A stretch of DNA of 64,000 nucleotides from Glycine soja (taxonomy: Eukaryota > Streptophyta > Magnoliopsida > Fabales > Fabaceae), in the NCBI RefSeq assembly GCF_004193775.1, contig NC_041011.1, forward strand, positions 46,941,167 through 47,005,166. Direction: 5' to 3'. The stretch's first letter is position 1. Each line of letters begins with the position of its first letter. The notes beneath the pieces are model-generated. The model did no database searches. It saw only the letters and a list, made by a program, of their open reading frames with translations, and had not been told where the DNA came from. Positions 26,116 through 40,400 of this stretch are shown here, one piece after another. The position numbers and the translations under genes were made by a program.

Positions 26116-26200
26116 AGTATTTATGTACAAATTAGAAATAAAATCTGAAAGTATTATTTCCGTAATACTTTCAGTTTTTATTTCTAATTTGTCAAATACT
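26116..26200. repeat. Long foldback (inverted repeat) with a very short loop
   Basis: The left arm (26116-26155) and right arm (26162-26200) are near-perfect reverse complements. The paired core runs from ACAAATTAGAAATAAAA and TGAAAGTATTA on the left to TAATACTTTCA and TTATTTCTAATTTGT on the right, and an outer AGTATTT pairs with AAATACT. The loop is about 6 nt. Either strand could form a hairpin. It may be a microRNA-like precursor, a small foldback element or a replication-generated palindrome. Confidence 0.8.
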
Positions 26201-29200
26201 AATAAAATCAAGAGTTAAAAAATAAATCATGACCATGTTTGTATATTTATATGTATTAAATAAATTAAAAGTAAAGTTATGTCAATGCACAAAATAAAAA
26301 TTGTTTGGGAATATTTTTTTTTACATTTTGGAGATATATAATAAATTACCTGTGTATTAAACTAATAATTTTTTTTATCAATTCTGTATTCATATAATTA
26401 ATTTCCAATGATATAAAACAGGTTAATTTTGAGAAATTATTAATAAATTAATAACTAAATTAACCTAACTTTTTCAAAGTGTGTGAAGTAATTAAAATAG
26501 TATTATATTTAGGAATAAAGTTAGTGAATCATTTAACCGTAACCTAAACCGACTCATTTGAATCATCCAAAAATTGATTGAGAAATTCCTGTGACTACAT
26601 GGTGATATTATTTCTATAATACTTTCAACTTTTTATGTATTAAGATCATATTTGGCATGAATTATTTTCTTAATATTTAAATCATTTCAATGCATTCATT
26701 TTTCTATAAAGATATTTGTAAAACACAAATATAACTTGATATTATCAACATATGTGTTAAGCTCTGACAAAAAGATGTTCCACTTATTAAAAAGTCAAAT
26801 TTCAATTTGTTACAAATACTTTTTTATTTATACAAATAAAATACACTGAAGAACCAGAATTTGATGTTAATGCAATCATTGAAATTTTTATTTTCTAACA
26901 AAACATTATTCCTTTCTAAATTTTACACATATTTTTAACCTATTTAAAAACTGAATTTTTAACTTTATTTTTATGTAAATTATTAATTTGTTTATTTTAA
27001 CAATTTAATATAAAATCTAAATAAACAATATTTTTTACATATCCTCAATAAAATCGTATAAACGCCATTCTTCCATCGCACTAGACAACATACTAGTTTA
27101 CTATATATTATAAACCTAGCCGGTACAATACACATGAGTATTACTACTTCATTATATTTTAAATAGCACAGTGCTTGTTAAAAAATGACATATTTGTTTG
27201 TTTGTTTAATTTGTAACCTAAATCTTCGTACAAGCTGCTACTTAAATTTCTTACTACTAGTATTTGACCGACTTTATTTAATTATAGAGTAACGTAATTA
27301 AATGCTAATTAATTATTCAAATATATCAATTTTAAAATTTTATAAACTTGTATATTTTGAGATTTTTAAACTTAAAGATTGTTGATAAAAATACTTACTT
27401 ATATATATATATATATTAATTTAAAATGTAATGATTTCCAATTCATTATTATTTGATTCAATTCTCTTAGTAATCTAGCTAATATAGGACATTTACTGGC
27501 TCAAAAGACCATCATCTTATTAACAAAAATCCTGGAGTCATATGTCATCCCATGTCTCCTCTCATCGTAAATATTGCAACTGTTCCAAAGAAGTTTCATA
27601 AGGAATAAAATATAACAACTGAGGTTTATTTTTTTTATGAAAAGTACTATCTTATTATATAGTATTATTATATAATACAAAATATTAAGCTCTGTAGGTT
27701 GAAACAAGGAAAACTAGTCACGGTCTAAGGCTATTGTCAATTGGCCAAAATCACCAAATTCATCCAACGAATGATTCGCTCTTTTTTGACTTAGTATGTT
27801 TTTCGGCTGATTACAAAATCGAAATCTGCATTGCAATTGGGTGGGATCAGTATTTAACTTCCTAATGACTACATGTTTTGAATTTATAATAATTTGACCT
27901 TAGTGTTATCATTATATAATAGTGCATTTCTTTGATTCCTTGTATTTTTGTTTGCGTAACGGAACAGAAGACTTTGTGATGAATTTTTTTCTTTTGTTCA
28001 ATCAACGATTAAAATTATTCTCTTCTGCCAAACCAACGCCAAAATGTATGATTAATGTGATCTAAGCAAAAAATTATTAATTTGCAGGGTACATAACAAG
28101 GTGTGTGTAAGCTTTAGAAAATAGAAGAAAAAAAATTTGAAAGGCCAAAGGTGATAAATTAAAAATAAATAAAATATATACTACTGAGTACTGACTTTTA
28201 TACTGGTCTTTAGTTACAAACTGTATTTATGATTGATTTTTATAATTATTATCTATAAAATTTTGTTAATAATAATTTCTGATTAATTAAAAATGTAAAA
28301 AAAAATTCTATCAAAAAAATGTAAAATTTTTTACATGCATATGTATATTAAATTAAACTCATAAATTAATATAGAAAAGGTTTAGGTTTTGATGCTTGTT
28401 ATATTATTTTTTTCGTAAAAAATAGAAATATTCTAAGGGCCACGGAACTCTAGAAATTAATGATCATATACATAATATGACATGGTAAAAATATATTATT
28501 GTGATAATCATAAAAAATTTAAGAGTTAAAAACCTTTAGATTTTAATTTTGAAAAATATTAAATGTTATGAAAATAAAATTCATGCATCTCACATGAACG
28601 AGGTGAAAAACATATTTGTTTCTCCTTCTGCTTATTTCTCTTAATTTTTTTTTTTTTGAGTTGTTTCATCATTCAACCACGTACTTGATGTATGCAACGA
28701 TCAAGAGAGAAACAAGTGCAGAAACACATGCTTAAGAATATGAAATTATATGCAAGTGTCATGATAACAAGGAGGGCATGTCATGCATGGTGGAAGGCAA
28801 GTGTGAGAAGCACAATTACATGGTTTTGATTGTTTTGTTGTGTATTGCAGTGTGAGAGTCAAATAATATAATATCATGTTTTTCATTTTATTAATAAGTT
28901 TTTTTTTGTAAAAAATCATTTTTTTATTTAATAAATTGTGCATATAATTAAAATAAATCATTTGTGCACGTATTGGAGAAAGATATACATATTGTTTGTG
29001 CATTTCATGTTTGACTGATTCATGATTTTAAAGAAAGTGAAATTTAGATTAAAATATATTCTTTAGCACGTATAAACCCATATTTGGTGGTCACTAAGGG
29101 AGATTTTAACTCAATAAGAAATATAAGTTATATTTATTTTTTTAATACACTCAAATATGTTTGATAAAGTAGATTCTCACTTAGTAAGAAACATAGGTTG

Positions 29201-32200
29201 CATGTATTTCTTAATATATAATACACTTGTATTTTGTGGTTAAAAAATCTTATATTTTAACAAAAAATATGAATAGACTACATGTATTCCTAATATAGCT
29301 ATTCTTACAAATTTTATGATGATCTCTATCTCTTTAAGAAAAAGAACTATATCTATGAATTTTAGTATATATTATCAAGTAATATCATTAGTTGATGATA
29401 AGACAGTCATTTGACTTGCAAATTTATTAAAGAGTGTGAGGTGGTTACTCACATATACTTTTTTTTTTAATTGTGTCTTTGATTCCTTATTTATTCAAAC
29501 CAATTGATGATACTATAATAGTTAGTGAGAGATTAAAAACATAGTTTATTAATAAAAATATTTACATGTGATCATCTCATGAGATCCCTTGTGTAACTAG
29601 TCAATCGAATATGATAGGAATCATGATGGCGAGACCAATAACTTTTGCAAATCGATTTAATTGTAAGTTTTTGTGTAAAAGGTCAATTTGATAATCTACT
29701 GTTTTTATATGGATTAAATTTATGTTTAAATAATTAACATATAATTTAAAATTCAATCTAAATCGATAATCTGAACTACTAATCCAATTTTATTTTTTTT
29801 GTTTAAGTTAAACTGATTGGGTCATTAGATCAAATTACACCCGTAACCACCTAGAAGGAGGTTAAATAAAACATGGTTTATTTCCAACTAAAAGTTTATA
29901 CCAAAATGGAATATCCTCCTTATAATAGATATACATAAAATAACATTCTTTCTCCTTACCCTAACCAAAATGATAAAACTCTACTAACTTTTTAGTTGTT
30001 CATAAAGTATCAAAGGGTAATTCTCTTCCACTTTAAGAAATAACTTTTGATGTGAATTTCAACAACATTAACTTTAATCCAAACTTGCATGTGCATTCTA
30101 TCAGTTGTCTTTATATGTTATTGTCTTCCTCATTTATCATGTCACGTTAACACCATTACACCAATCACAATCATCAACTTAACAACAATTGATATTTGAG
30201 ACTTGAGACCATATATGCATGTACTTTTTATGTTTGTTGTAAATGTGGACATGAACTCTTCAACAAATGAAGGTGTGAGACTATTGAGAATAGTAGATGG
30301 ATTCATCAAGACATTTGTCTGAGATCTATTGAGAATGCAAGTGTAAATGTACATTACAATAAAATAGTTGTGTTATATTTGACTATTTTAATAAATAATT
30401 GGAAAGAAAAATAAATAATTGAAAGGTGTGAGACTATGGATTGCAACAAACACACATGCACATATTAGAACAACTTCATTATAAAACATTAATAAATAAT
30501 TTTGTAGCTTAAAAATCTAAAAAATTAATATAAAATTAATATAAAATTAATAATCAAGGAATATTATTTTAATATTTTTAAAATTTAGTCATAGACCTCC
30601 TAATATACCTAGACACCTAAGTACATATTATAACTAACAAAGAAGATAGAAGCTTCGAGCATGTATCATGGCACATACTCGTTAATTACATAGATGTTGC
30701 TCTCTTTATAAAAAAAATTGTGACAATATGCTGAATTAAAAGTGAATGATTATTACAAAACATTAAAAATCATTTCAATTACTGTTAGGAAAAGATTTTC
30801 AAGGCTAGCTTCTTCTTAAGTTTAAGAATTGATGATTTTGTGATTTCTCATGTAGAATTTTTTCAAGAATATTAAAAGAAATGAGAGATACAAATTGACA
30901 CTCATAAGTTAAAGAGACAAATGTATAATATAATAATGATAATTATTATAATATTTTTGGCCAAGAAAATAATTATAATTTATAACAAAGAGAAATATCA
31001 TACTGGCTACATTATTTTCCTCTCAAAGTAACATTTTATAGTTCATAATCAATGGAAGGCTTCCTTTCATGTATGAGGAGAGAAGAAATGAGTGTTAATG
31101 ATTTCGTTATCTTTCTTCTTTGTTGTGCAGTAACGAGTCTAGAGAAATTTTGATTTGGGGGAAATATTTATATAAATTAGTAATTTAATTTATATATTAA
31201 TAGTACATTGTAATTTTTATATAATTAGAATTTAAATTATAATAAATAATTTTTAATTTAAATTATATTATAATAAAAATTTATAATATATATATTATAT
31301 TGGATTAATAATGAACATTTCAAATTTTGATATAAAATCATTTTTAACTAATGATATTTTAAAAAAAATATTAAATTAATTTAAAATAAAGATAAAAAGA
31401 TAGTGTAGATTGAAAATTTAAGTAGTTAAGAAAAAAAATACAAATAAAAATACAAGAAAGATTATTTGAAATGATTATGAGTGAATTTTTTTTTTCAGTT
31501 TTAGGAATAGTACGAAAATATTACATCAAAGAAAAAAAAGAGAAAATATTAAAAAATGTCTAATTAATAGAGTAAGAATACTGATATTAGAAGTAAATTT
31601 GTGGGGGTAATACTAATATTGTAATTAATTTTTTACTACATATCAAATTATAAAAATAATTTCTAATTATAAATTTGTATTATATTTACAAATTTTAAAA
31701 AGTTAATAGGAGTAAGTGCCCACACACCATTGCATGTAGCAGGGGCGTGTATAATTAGGTATTTTTAGGCCTAAGTTCAATTTTGTTAAAAAAAATTAAA
31801 ATTTTAAGTTACAAAATAATTTATTAATGATTTATAAACAAATTGTTCTAATACGTGCCTATTTGTGTGTGCCTTTGTGTATATTGAAACCGATAGCCGT
31901 ACATGTTTCAATTTCACTTTCAATTATTTATTTCTCTCACCAATTTATGATTAAAATGGAATTTAAATCTTGAATATAAATGAAACAAAGAAAAAACATT
32001 AAAGTAATACCATCATTTATACCCAGGATTTTAAATTTCATTTTTAGTGTCATATATTTGTCTAAGATTTTTATATTTAATATTATACCATCACACATCA
32101 CACACAAAAAAAATACTCACCCCCACATATATATTTAATCACACTTTCAAATTTAACACTACTACACATTTTCTCTTATTTCTATAGACACCTTTTTTCC

Positions 32201-32891
32201 ATTGTTGCCCATATATCAGGAAACTCATTAGGAGGTAACGCTTGGTTTTCATCACTTTCTTTCAAGTGACCCATTTGTTTAGCTGTTCAAAGAAATCGAA
32301 GTTTTTCTAATATTTTTCCAATGTCGATGTTGGTGAATGCCAACAAAGGGCTCCAGCAAGACTTGAAGAAAAAACAAATACAACAACTAGAGAAAAAGGA
32401 AATAAGGTGAAAAGATATTTGTTGAAGATATGACATTGGCACGATGACTAAGGAGAAAAATGACTTGAAAATCCTGTGAGGAATATCATTTTGAGAACCA
32501 GTTTCTTTATCTTTTAATCAAAGACAAGGCAAGCGGGGTAACAACAACAACATATTTGTTGCGCCACAATACCAATTAACACTCCAAGTTTATTCCAAAT
32601 AACATTTTATGTGGACTAACAATAACAATAACATGTTCATACTTGCAACCAATTTGTTTGGTTGACCACTACTCAACAATACATTTTCTTCTTAATATAA
32701 CTTTACTGTTAAACCATGTTTGGTGGTCATAATATGTATATGTGCGTATCTTATTCATACATCAACATCTTAAAGAGAAGATGGAGGTAACATATATAAG
32801 GAATGTTGAAGTTCTTATTTGGCCACTGGCCACTGAACATATATATATTTTTTATCCCATTATAGGCTAAACCAGATGCTGATCTTTATAG

Positions 32892-33074
32892 TGCAAAGTG
32901 GTAATACCTACTACAACTAATGGCAATGACAACTCTCCACTCAATTTGCCAAAGAAATCCAAACAAAAATGAAGTTGTGCATTGTGCAATATTACTGCTA
33001 CAAGTGACAAAGGGTTGAACAACCATCTTCAAGGCAGGAAGCACAAGGCTAAAGAAGCATCTGTAAGATATTAG
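32892..33074 (+). pseudogene. Relic exon of a U1-type (zf-met) C2H2 zinc-finger protein
   Basis: After a plausible acceptor (tttatag) the frame reads a polar linker (about VIPTTTNGNDNSPLN), then a basic stretch, then TGA at 32970-32972. After that stop it reads the finger SCALCNITATSDKGLNNHLQ followed by GRKHKAKEAS, and a stop at 33072-33074. C-x2-C and H-x5-H match the zf-met/U1-like finger found in plant RNA-binding and HVA22-like proteins. There Trp normally precedes the first Ser/Cys pair, and here it is TGA, consistent with a TGG to TGA change. No intact upstream exons are seen, so this is a fragment or a dead gene. Confidence 0.6.
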
Positions 33075-34423
33075 CAAATTAATGAATTTATTTTTATTTT
33101 TAAATAATGAATTTATATTTGTATTTCTAATTATACAAAGACGACTGAAATGTTTTTATTTATTTAACTCTAGAAAAAACTTCACAATATTCAATTTTGA
33201 GGGAGAAGTAGTCAAAATAAGATCACATTCTCTAGGGAAGTTTGTAAAGAGGTTGTAGGCTATGATATATGTTGATGGTCCGATGGATTTTGCTTTTGTT
33301 ATCCAAAATTAAAAATGATAGTGACTCTGGTATTAATACTTTTCATTTGATGTCTCAACCTGGGTTCATTTGTACTTCTGTTATTCTTTTCAATGCAGCA
33401 GTCACATTACACAATCAATGACATTTTTTTTAAGATTTTGTTTGGATTTTTCTTCGGTTTATGTTGATATCCTCATTTTTGGATATAAGGATACATGTTA
33501 TAACTATTTATTTTGGTATAGTTCATTAATTGCTTTATTGTGTCTCTAAAAAGAAGATTGTAAAATAAAACTAGTGTATCTCAATGTTAGAAGGCTTCTC
33601 ACTATGTTATGTGAATGTATGGAGGAGTGTTATTTTACGCAACTTTACCATCTTTAAGCTATATTCTAATTAGTTTATATTTTTCATTTGTCTTCCTTGA
33701 GAATTGTCACTTTGATACTTCTGATGAAATAAGTATTGACTATTGGTAATAAGCTGGGAATAATTTTGAATCATAATTATCACATTGAGGATTGAGCAAC
33801 CTGCTCAGCAAGGGGTATAAAGGGGTTGAGAAAGAAGGAGGAGAAGAAATAATGAACATGTTCTCAATCCATATGCATGCCAAGAAGAAAGAAGAATAAG
33901 AAATGGAGTTGTTAGAGGAGGAGGGAAATATGTAGCTGCAAAAGGGAAGAGTAGACCAATTGATAGATACTTCAAAAACAAATACAAAAAGTAGCTTCTT
34001 AATCAATTGGAATAGAATATTTTTGACATGGATTGAGAATACAACAGAAAGGCCTACTTACTACTCTAGCCTGAATTACAAAACATATACAACAATGATT
34101 TATAAAAACGACTATAAGAAGGTAGTGAATCCCCCTCCTTTCTATTCCCCAAGAACCTATCCTCAATCACAAAAATGTACACCTCCCCACTACATTATGT
34201 TAGCATCCTACATAACTAGCAGAGCAATGCAGATGAGAAGATAAATGATTAAAGATGAAAAATGAAAGAGTAGATATTAAGAGTAAATAAGTTAGAAAAC
34301 AAAGCAACCAAATACAAGATAAGGAAGATGATCATCATCAGCATAAGAAATATCCTTCCCAAATTCAGAATCCTTGTCCACAACAACTGTTGCTCTGGTT
34401 GTCCACAACTCCTTAACAAAGAC
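33075..34423. other. Intergenic DNA and 3' flank of the PTB3 gene
   Basis: The right-hand 100-150 bases next to 34424 are probably PTB3 3'UTR. I see no supported gene in the rest. Confidence 0.5.
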
Positions 34424-37400
34424 TCATATATTCTGTAACTGCGAAAAGGAGATACGGATTACTGAGCCAGAAAGTGTACTTGCATGCTTGCACACAAGGG
34501 CTTCAGTAGCCTGCTCCTCATTTTCAAACTGAACCAGAGCCTGCTTTTTCCCGTTCATCTCGAAGACTTTGCTGTTGACAATGATTCCATGTTCCTCTAC
34601 AAGGCTCACAATCTCCTCTTCAGTGATGTCTAGTGGAAGTGTGGACAAATGAATCATCTTTGTTGGGGGGCAGCAATACCGATAGTTTTTGGCTGCATTA
34701 CGGTTGAAACGATTGAGATTTGAACTGATGTATTCATGTGTGTCAGCACCTGGGGTTATTTTTGGATGCTTGGAGAAGTTGACCTCTAATCGTTTCTCAA
34801 ACAACATGGCTCCCTACATCTCAAAGGTGAAAATGTTTATGATCAGCTTACAACCAGAAAAGAAGGTATACAAATTAATTCCAACAAGCATGCAGTGTGA
34901 ATGTGAATGTAGTTCATTGTTCTTCTATTTTCTCCCATATGCAACACAAACCATCAATTAAAATTGAAGTGTAGGCGATTCAAATTTGATGAGATTAAAC
35001 AATGTCAGCTCATTAGGATATTCAACTATGGTTTTCATCAACAGTATATTTAATGCTACTGCATGTCAAACAACACAAGTAAAATTACAAATGAAAAAAA
35101 AAAGTATGGGGCGCACACTAACATTTTTTAATAGTGAAAAAAATCTTTAGATAAAAAAAATCCTCTCATAAAATAGATCCTTCAATTTCAGTCCTGATCC
35201 ATACAACATACAGAAGCATCAGGAAAATAAAACCATCAATAAATGAAATTAATTTTAAGACTTGGGTAAAAGATTTTCATTGACTGTTGGAGACAATGTC
35301 AGAAGGCATGGTAGAAAGTTCCCTGGAAGATGTATTTAGAAGTAAATTTATCAACAGAATAATCAAAATATGATAAATTTTCGGGGAAGTTTATATATAG
35401 ATTTAATTAAAAACTGACAACTAGAACCTCTGGAAAAGATATTTGATTTTGCTCTCCCAAAGTTTCTTCATTTTCTTTTAAAATTGTACAAAATCACTAA
35501 GCAAACTTGTGATGAATTGTCAAATATATGCATTGAAATTGTGGAAAAAAGAATTGAAGTAATACAATGATATATCACCGAGAACAATAATAACATATGT
35601 AACAAACAACAGTAACTTCTCATTTGAGTAAAGATATCACTGAAATCTACAGCAAGGTATATCTGAAACACACCCTCAGAAAGTGTACAGCCAGTTTTGC
35701 TTGAAAACCATCTCCCATCTGGATAAGTGCATGATCTGGCTTATTTCGGAGAAGTTTAATTCTCATAATGTTCCCATAAATAGAGAACAAGTTGAATAGT
35801 TTATCCTCATCAATTCTCTGAAATAAACATATTTGAAGCTAAATAAGCTGAGAAATGGAGAGAACTTTCTAGATGAAACCAGACACAGTGCTTACATCAG
35901 GATTAAGATTTGATACAAGAACTGTACACCTGTCATTTGTCCCAGTTATTCCAGGAGGCAGACCTCCCCCAAAGGCAGCTGCAATGGCTGCAGCATTTGC
36001 CATCTATAATTGAAAAAAATAATAAGTAAATTGTTTTTTCAGGAAGAAAGCATCTCATTGTCATCCATGTCTGTAATCATTTTACTAAAAATTAAAAGAT
36101 GAAAATAATGTGTTCATATTATCATGTCTTTTGTCTCAAAATGGAAAGAAATCTCTCACAGTTCAAAAAGCAAAATCCCAACACACATACTCCTCTCTCT
36201 CTCAATTAAACCCCAATTTGAAAAGTGAAATCAACTTAAAAACAAAGCTCTAACATATTGTGAGATAAACAAAAATTCCTACAAATTGGTTTGCTACAAT
36301 CATACAAACTTTGTATGCTGTACCTTTATATTTTAGAAAGATCAGTAAAACAAGAGATTAGTCATCACATGTCTCTAATTCTACACTTTCACAAGATACA
36401 AAATGAATGATGATAATTTCTTCATATATTCAACTGTTCAATAATATCAAATTGGGACTTCAACTGGACATGAAAAATACCCACCTGTGGAAATCCAACT
36501 GTAAAGAGGAAAAAAGACAATCGTCAGTACATTAAAAAATAACACAATGTGATAAACAAACCAAACCAAACCAACCAAAGCAGTTTAAAATATTTAGCAC
36601 CTGCCCTGGCTCCTGAACCCTGGGCAGCATACATGTTTCCTGCATCACCATATCCAGGCTGCTTAACAGAAGATGAAAGGAAAAATATATATATTAGAAT
36701 GGACTTCACAAAGATCAACAGATTTGATTCATAAATAGACAAATAAAGAACCAACAGAACATACTTGTGAAGGTCTGCCTTTCTGCTCTGTGGGGAGATT
36801 TGGGTTTGTGAAGTCCCTGTGAAAGATGCAACAAAGTCAGCAGCAATGTCATAACAAGATGTCAAAAAGAGATTAACTAGCAAACAAAAACAGAAACACA
36901 ATAACTGACTGAATCACCTTGAACGGTCATTATTGTAGTTCACTTGTAATTCATCAAGGCTGAAAAATTAAGATGAATTAAATGTCCATATAAGAAAAAA
37001 GTAAATAAAAAACAATTAGAAAATGAAAAGACAGTTTTTTTTTTGTTGGGGGGATACAAGTGGGTTCAGCATAAGCTCTATAAACCCACAAGCCAATACA
37101 CAATGAAATTGCTTAAATAAATTTTAACATACTTTGAGAACTGAATGTCCAGCTGACAGCAACCATCATAAATATTGCGTCCCTAGAAATTTCCAAAAGT
37201 TCAATCACTATTCAGAAACAATAATAAAATTAACAAGGCAAGTAAAGCCTGAAAGGAATGCTAAACAACCTGAAGTGTACTTCTTGCTGCAACAGCACTC
37301 TGACGTGATTGATACTGGATGAGAGCCTGAAAGCCTACAAAGTTTGCAAGTACATAATAAAACAATTAGTGGAACATATGGTACACTAACATGCATGCAT

Positions 37401-40400
37401 AAATCAAATATAACAATAATTTTTTGCCATAAAGGTTTTATTAACAATCCTCATAACTGATTACAGGACAAGGGCATATGCATTTTGCTATGTAAATATA
37501 AATAGGAAAAGAATGTTAGTTAGTTAGTCATCTAATGTTAGTTAGGATTTTATAGCTATTAGGTAGCTGCCTATAAATAAAGCATGGCTGTTATATTTTA
37601 GATAGACAGGAATAATAATAATAATAGAAGTGCAGTGCTCAGTTCTTTGATCTCTTTCATTTGTCATCTCTGATCTCTCTCTCTCTCTGTTTTGTTCTTC
37701 TTCCCTCTCTTTCTCACCTAAATCCCATATCATTGGTATCTAGAACCTACCTGTCCTTGGCCACCAAACCAGAATTTTTTCACCCAGGGGCACAGAAACA
37801 CGATCACTGGAGATGATGTGCAAAATGGAAGAACGCTAAGATCAACCTGAGCATAGGCTTGCAAAGGTCGATACACCATTAGACATGGAGGAGGGCATTT
37901 CAAATCAGCTTCAACGGCTAATGAACAAAAGAGTTGATGCCTCTGACAATCTTGAAAATGGTTGCAAAGGAGGGAGCCATGATACGCACAAAGAAAATAA
38001 CATGCGTTTGAAACAACATGGCACCTTGGCAGATTTTAATGATGAATTTGATGCAACTTCCTGTGAACTTTGCTCTTCTGAAGAATACCTTGTCAGTGCT
38101 TATATGGCTTGTTTTCAGGAAGAATACACTAGCCCAGTCCATTTTTTTCAAGCGAAGAACCATTAGAGAAGCTCACAGCTTGGCACATATGCAAGAAACC
38201 AAGCTGCAAAAGTAGGCTAAGAGGAAAATGTCAACCAAGAACGTGGCTTCTGGGAGCACTAGCACAATAGCAAGTACATAAGATAAGTGAAAGTTCAGCA
38301 AGAACGCGATAGTGGGTAGTAGATCCCAGCCAAAAGAGAAGTTAGCAGCTGGGATAGCCAAGAATATTCCTTTTTCCCCCAAGATTTCTTCAAAAACATT
38401 GAAAACTTTAACTTCAGAAAAAGAAGATAACATAGAGCCCAGAATTTTTGTTTACTGCCATGGCAAAGATACTATTTGGGTCATCAATGATCTTATAAGA
38501 GCAAGTATGCCCATTTTGTTGCTCTTTCGAATCCATATACAATAGCAACACTTGCTCAACACTGCATGAATCAGATCTTCAGATTTCATGGAGCACGAGT
38601 TGAGATAATAAGTGATAGGGATCCTCTTTCTGTAAGTAGTTTTTGGAAGGAGTTCTTTGATCTCTCTGTTTTTCTCATCTCTTCCAATCCTTTCTATTCT
38701 GTTTTTCCCACTTCCCTTCTTCCCTTTTATTTCTTTCTCTTTCCCACCTAAACCCTAAATCACATACTCACATTATGCATCGAAAATGGAGAAGAATTCC
38801 ACAACACATTAGAAAAACAAGAGCCATTAAAATTCATTAAACTTAAAGAACCTTGTTCTACTACCTCTATTTTCCCATTTACACACAACAACAACCAAGT
38901 TTTATCCTATTATGGGGGTTGGCTACATGGATCAATAGACAACAACATTCGATACTTTCCAATACAAAACTTTCAAAAAAATATTAAATAAAAAAATAAA
39001 AAAATATATTTGCTTATTTAAAAAAAATTGCATGACAAAAATATAACCTCAATCTACCTAGTTAAAGTCCAGAAACACAAAAATGTTAATAGGATGGAAA
39101 GAAGAGAAAGGGAGAAATCTGACAGAATCTGACCAGCTGACTTCTGAAATGTTACAATCTTTTCCACAGATCCATGGGGAGAAAATACTTGATACAGCAC
39201 ATCCACAGTCATAGGATACAACATGTGATGAACTGTGACTAAGAGAATTCGGTTTGGCTGTGCATCCAGAGAGTTCCAGACAGCAGGACGGCATAGAGAA
39301 AGCGAAGAGACAGAGAGAGAAGAATAAATAGAGAAGTACATGATAAAGAGAAAAAGGAAAGTACAGAATATAACAATTTAACACACTGACCCTACTGAAA
39401 TGGGACAGTCCAAGATGACAATTCAAAGATATGGGGAGGAATATCATACAAAAAAAGAAAAAATACAAATGCCAGAAAGAAAAAGGTCAACCATTTCTCT
39501 CTGCTTTTGTAAGCAACTGACTGAACAAAGCATGCAGTTTTCAATCCAAAATATAAACACAAAAAGGCCAACCTCATCTCCTCGTCCTTGACTTTGATCC
39601 ATTGTTGTTAATTCCTGATGTGAGGAAAATTGAACATAAACATTCCTCCCCCTAGAATAAAACAAAAGGAGAATTATATTGTTAAGGAATCTTAATATCA
39701 AAGGGAATAAGTGGAGCATTAAAAATATCCAAATTTGAAACCAAAAATCAAATTATGAAAACTATAGTCAATGTAATCATTTACACCCTTAAAAGACAGA
39801 AATAAACAAGTCATTTGTACCTTATGCTTGGCTGAACATTTGCATAAAATTGTAAAGCATTAACTGCAGAAGGAACATCTTGCATTTGGATAAGAGCCTG
39901 CAAGTATAGCACAGATTTTACAAAAAAAATAAAAATGAAATGAAACAACCTTAAGATTCTAAGACAAACAGTCAGTCTTGTTTAAAGTCATGAAAAAGAA
40001 AACCTGATTTTTTGCACGCAGCATGACAAGCTTTGTTATGACTCCAAAAGGCTGAAACAGCTGAAGTAAGTCATTCTACAATCAAAGGAGGAAAAGATTA
40101 TTAATCTTTCAAGAACTTGTGAAAGTAAAAACTCTGCTGGTAAAGGAAGCACTATTCGTTCTCTGCTAAGACAAACTATGAATAGAAATGTTCATTTCAA
40201 CTCCACTAAGACAAGATAGCCCTGCAGCTTCTATGATATACTCTGTATGTGTGTACATGTGCATGTGTTGTTAAAGCCAACAAAAAAGGGTTGCGATCAA
40301 TAACTAAAAATCTAAAATGGAAAGTGTAGAACCCTTTATAAGTTTCATAAAAGTGATATTTCCTGAGTGGGCTTGTTTGATTTCCTTTTCACTTTTTGAT

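Larger units (their letters stand above)
21173..32891. other. About 11.7 kb of AT-rich DNA without an intact gene
   Basis: Neither strand holds an open frame with recognisable domains or codon bias. Contents I can name are listed separately: short tandem duplications (22153-22225, 23727-23770, 24787-24867), a CACTA-like remnant near 22.8-23.0 kb and a foldback at 26116-26200. Around 29,060-29,300 there are three loosely related AT-rich units of roughly 65-80 bp. I see nothing else of substance. Confidence 0.5.

Noticed and set aside
28746..29003. Minus-strand frame ending in a Cys-rich tail (CNCASHTCLPPCMTC...)
   Set aside because: The cysteines are confined to the last about 24 residues behind AT-rich filler. 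There is no signal peptide or splice context, and the spacing fits no defensin-like family I know.
31725..31800. Possible hAT end (caggggcgtg...)
   Set aside because: No partner terminus or target duplication could be found.
37885..38166. A standalone gene on the + strand inside the PTB3 intron
   Set aside because: Its sequence is gag-like and lies between an LTR with primer site and an integrase fragment, so it belongs to the retrotransposon relic.
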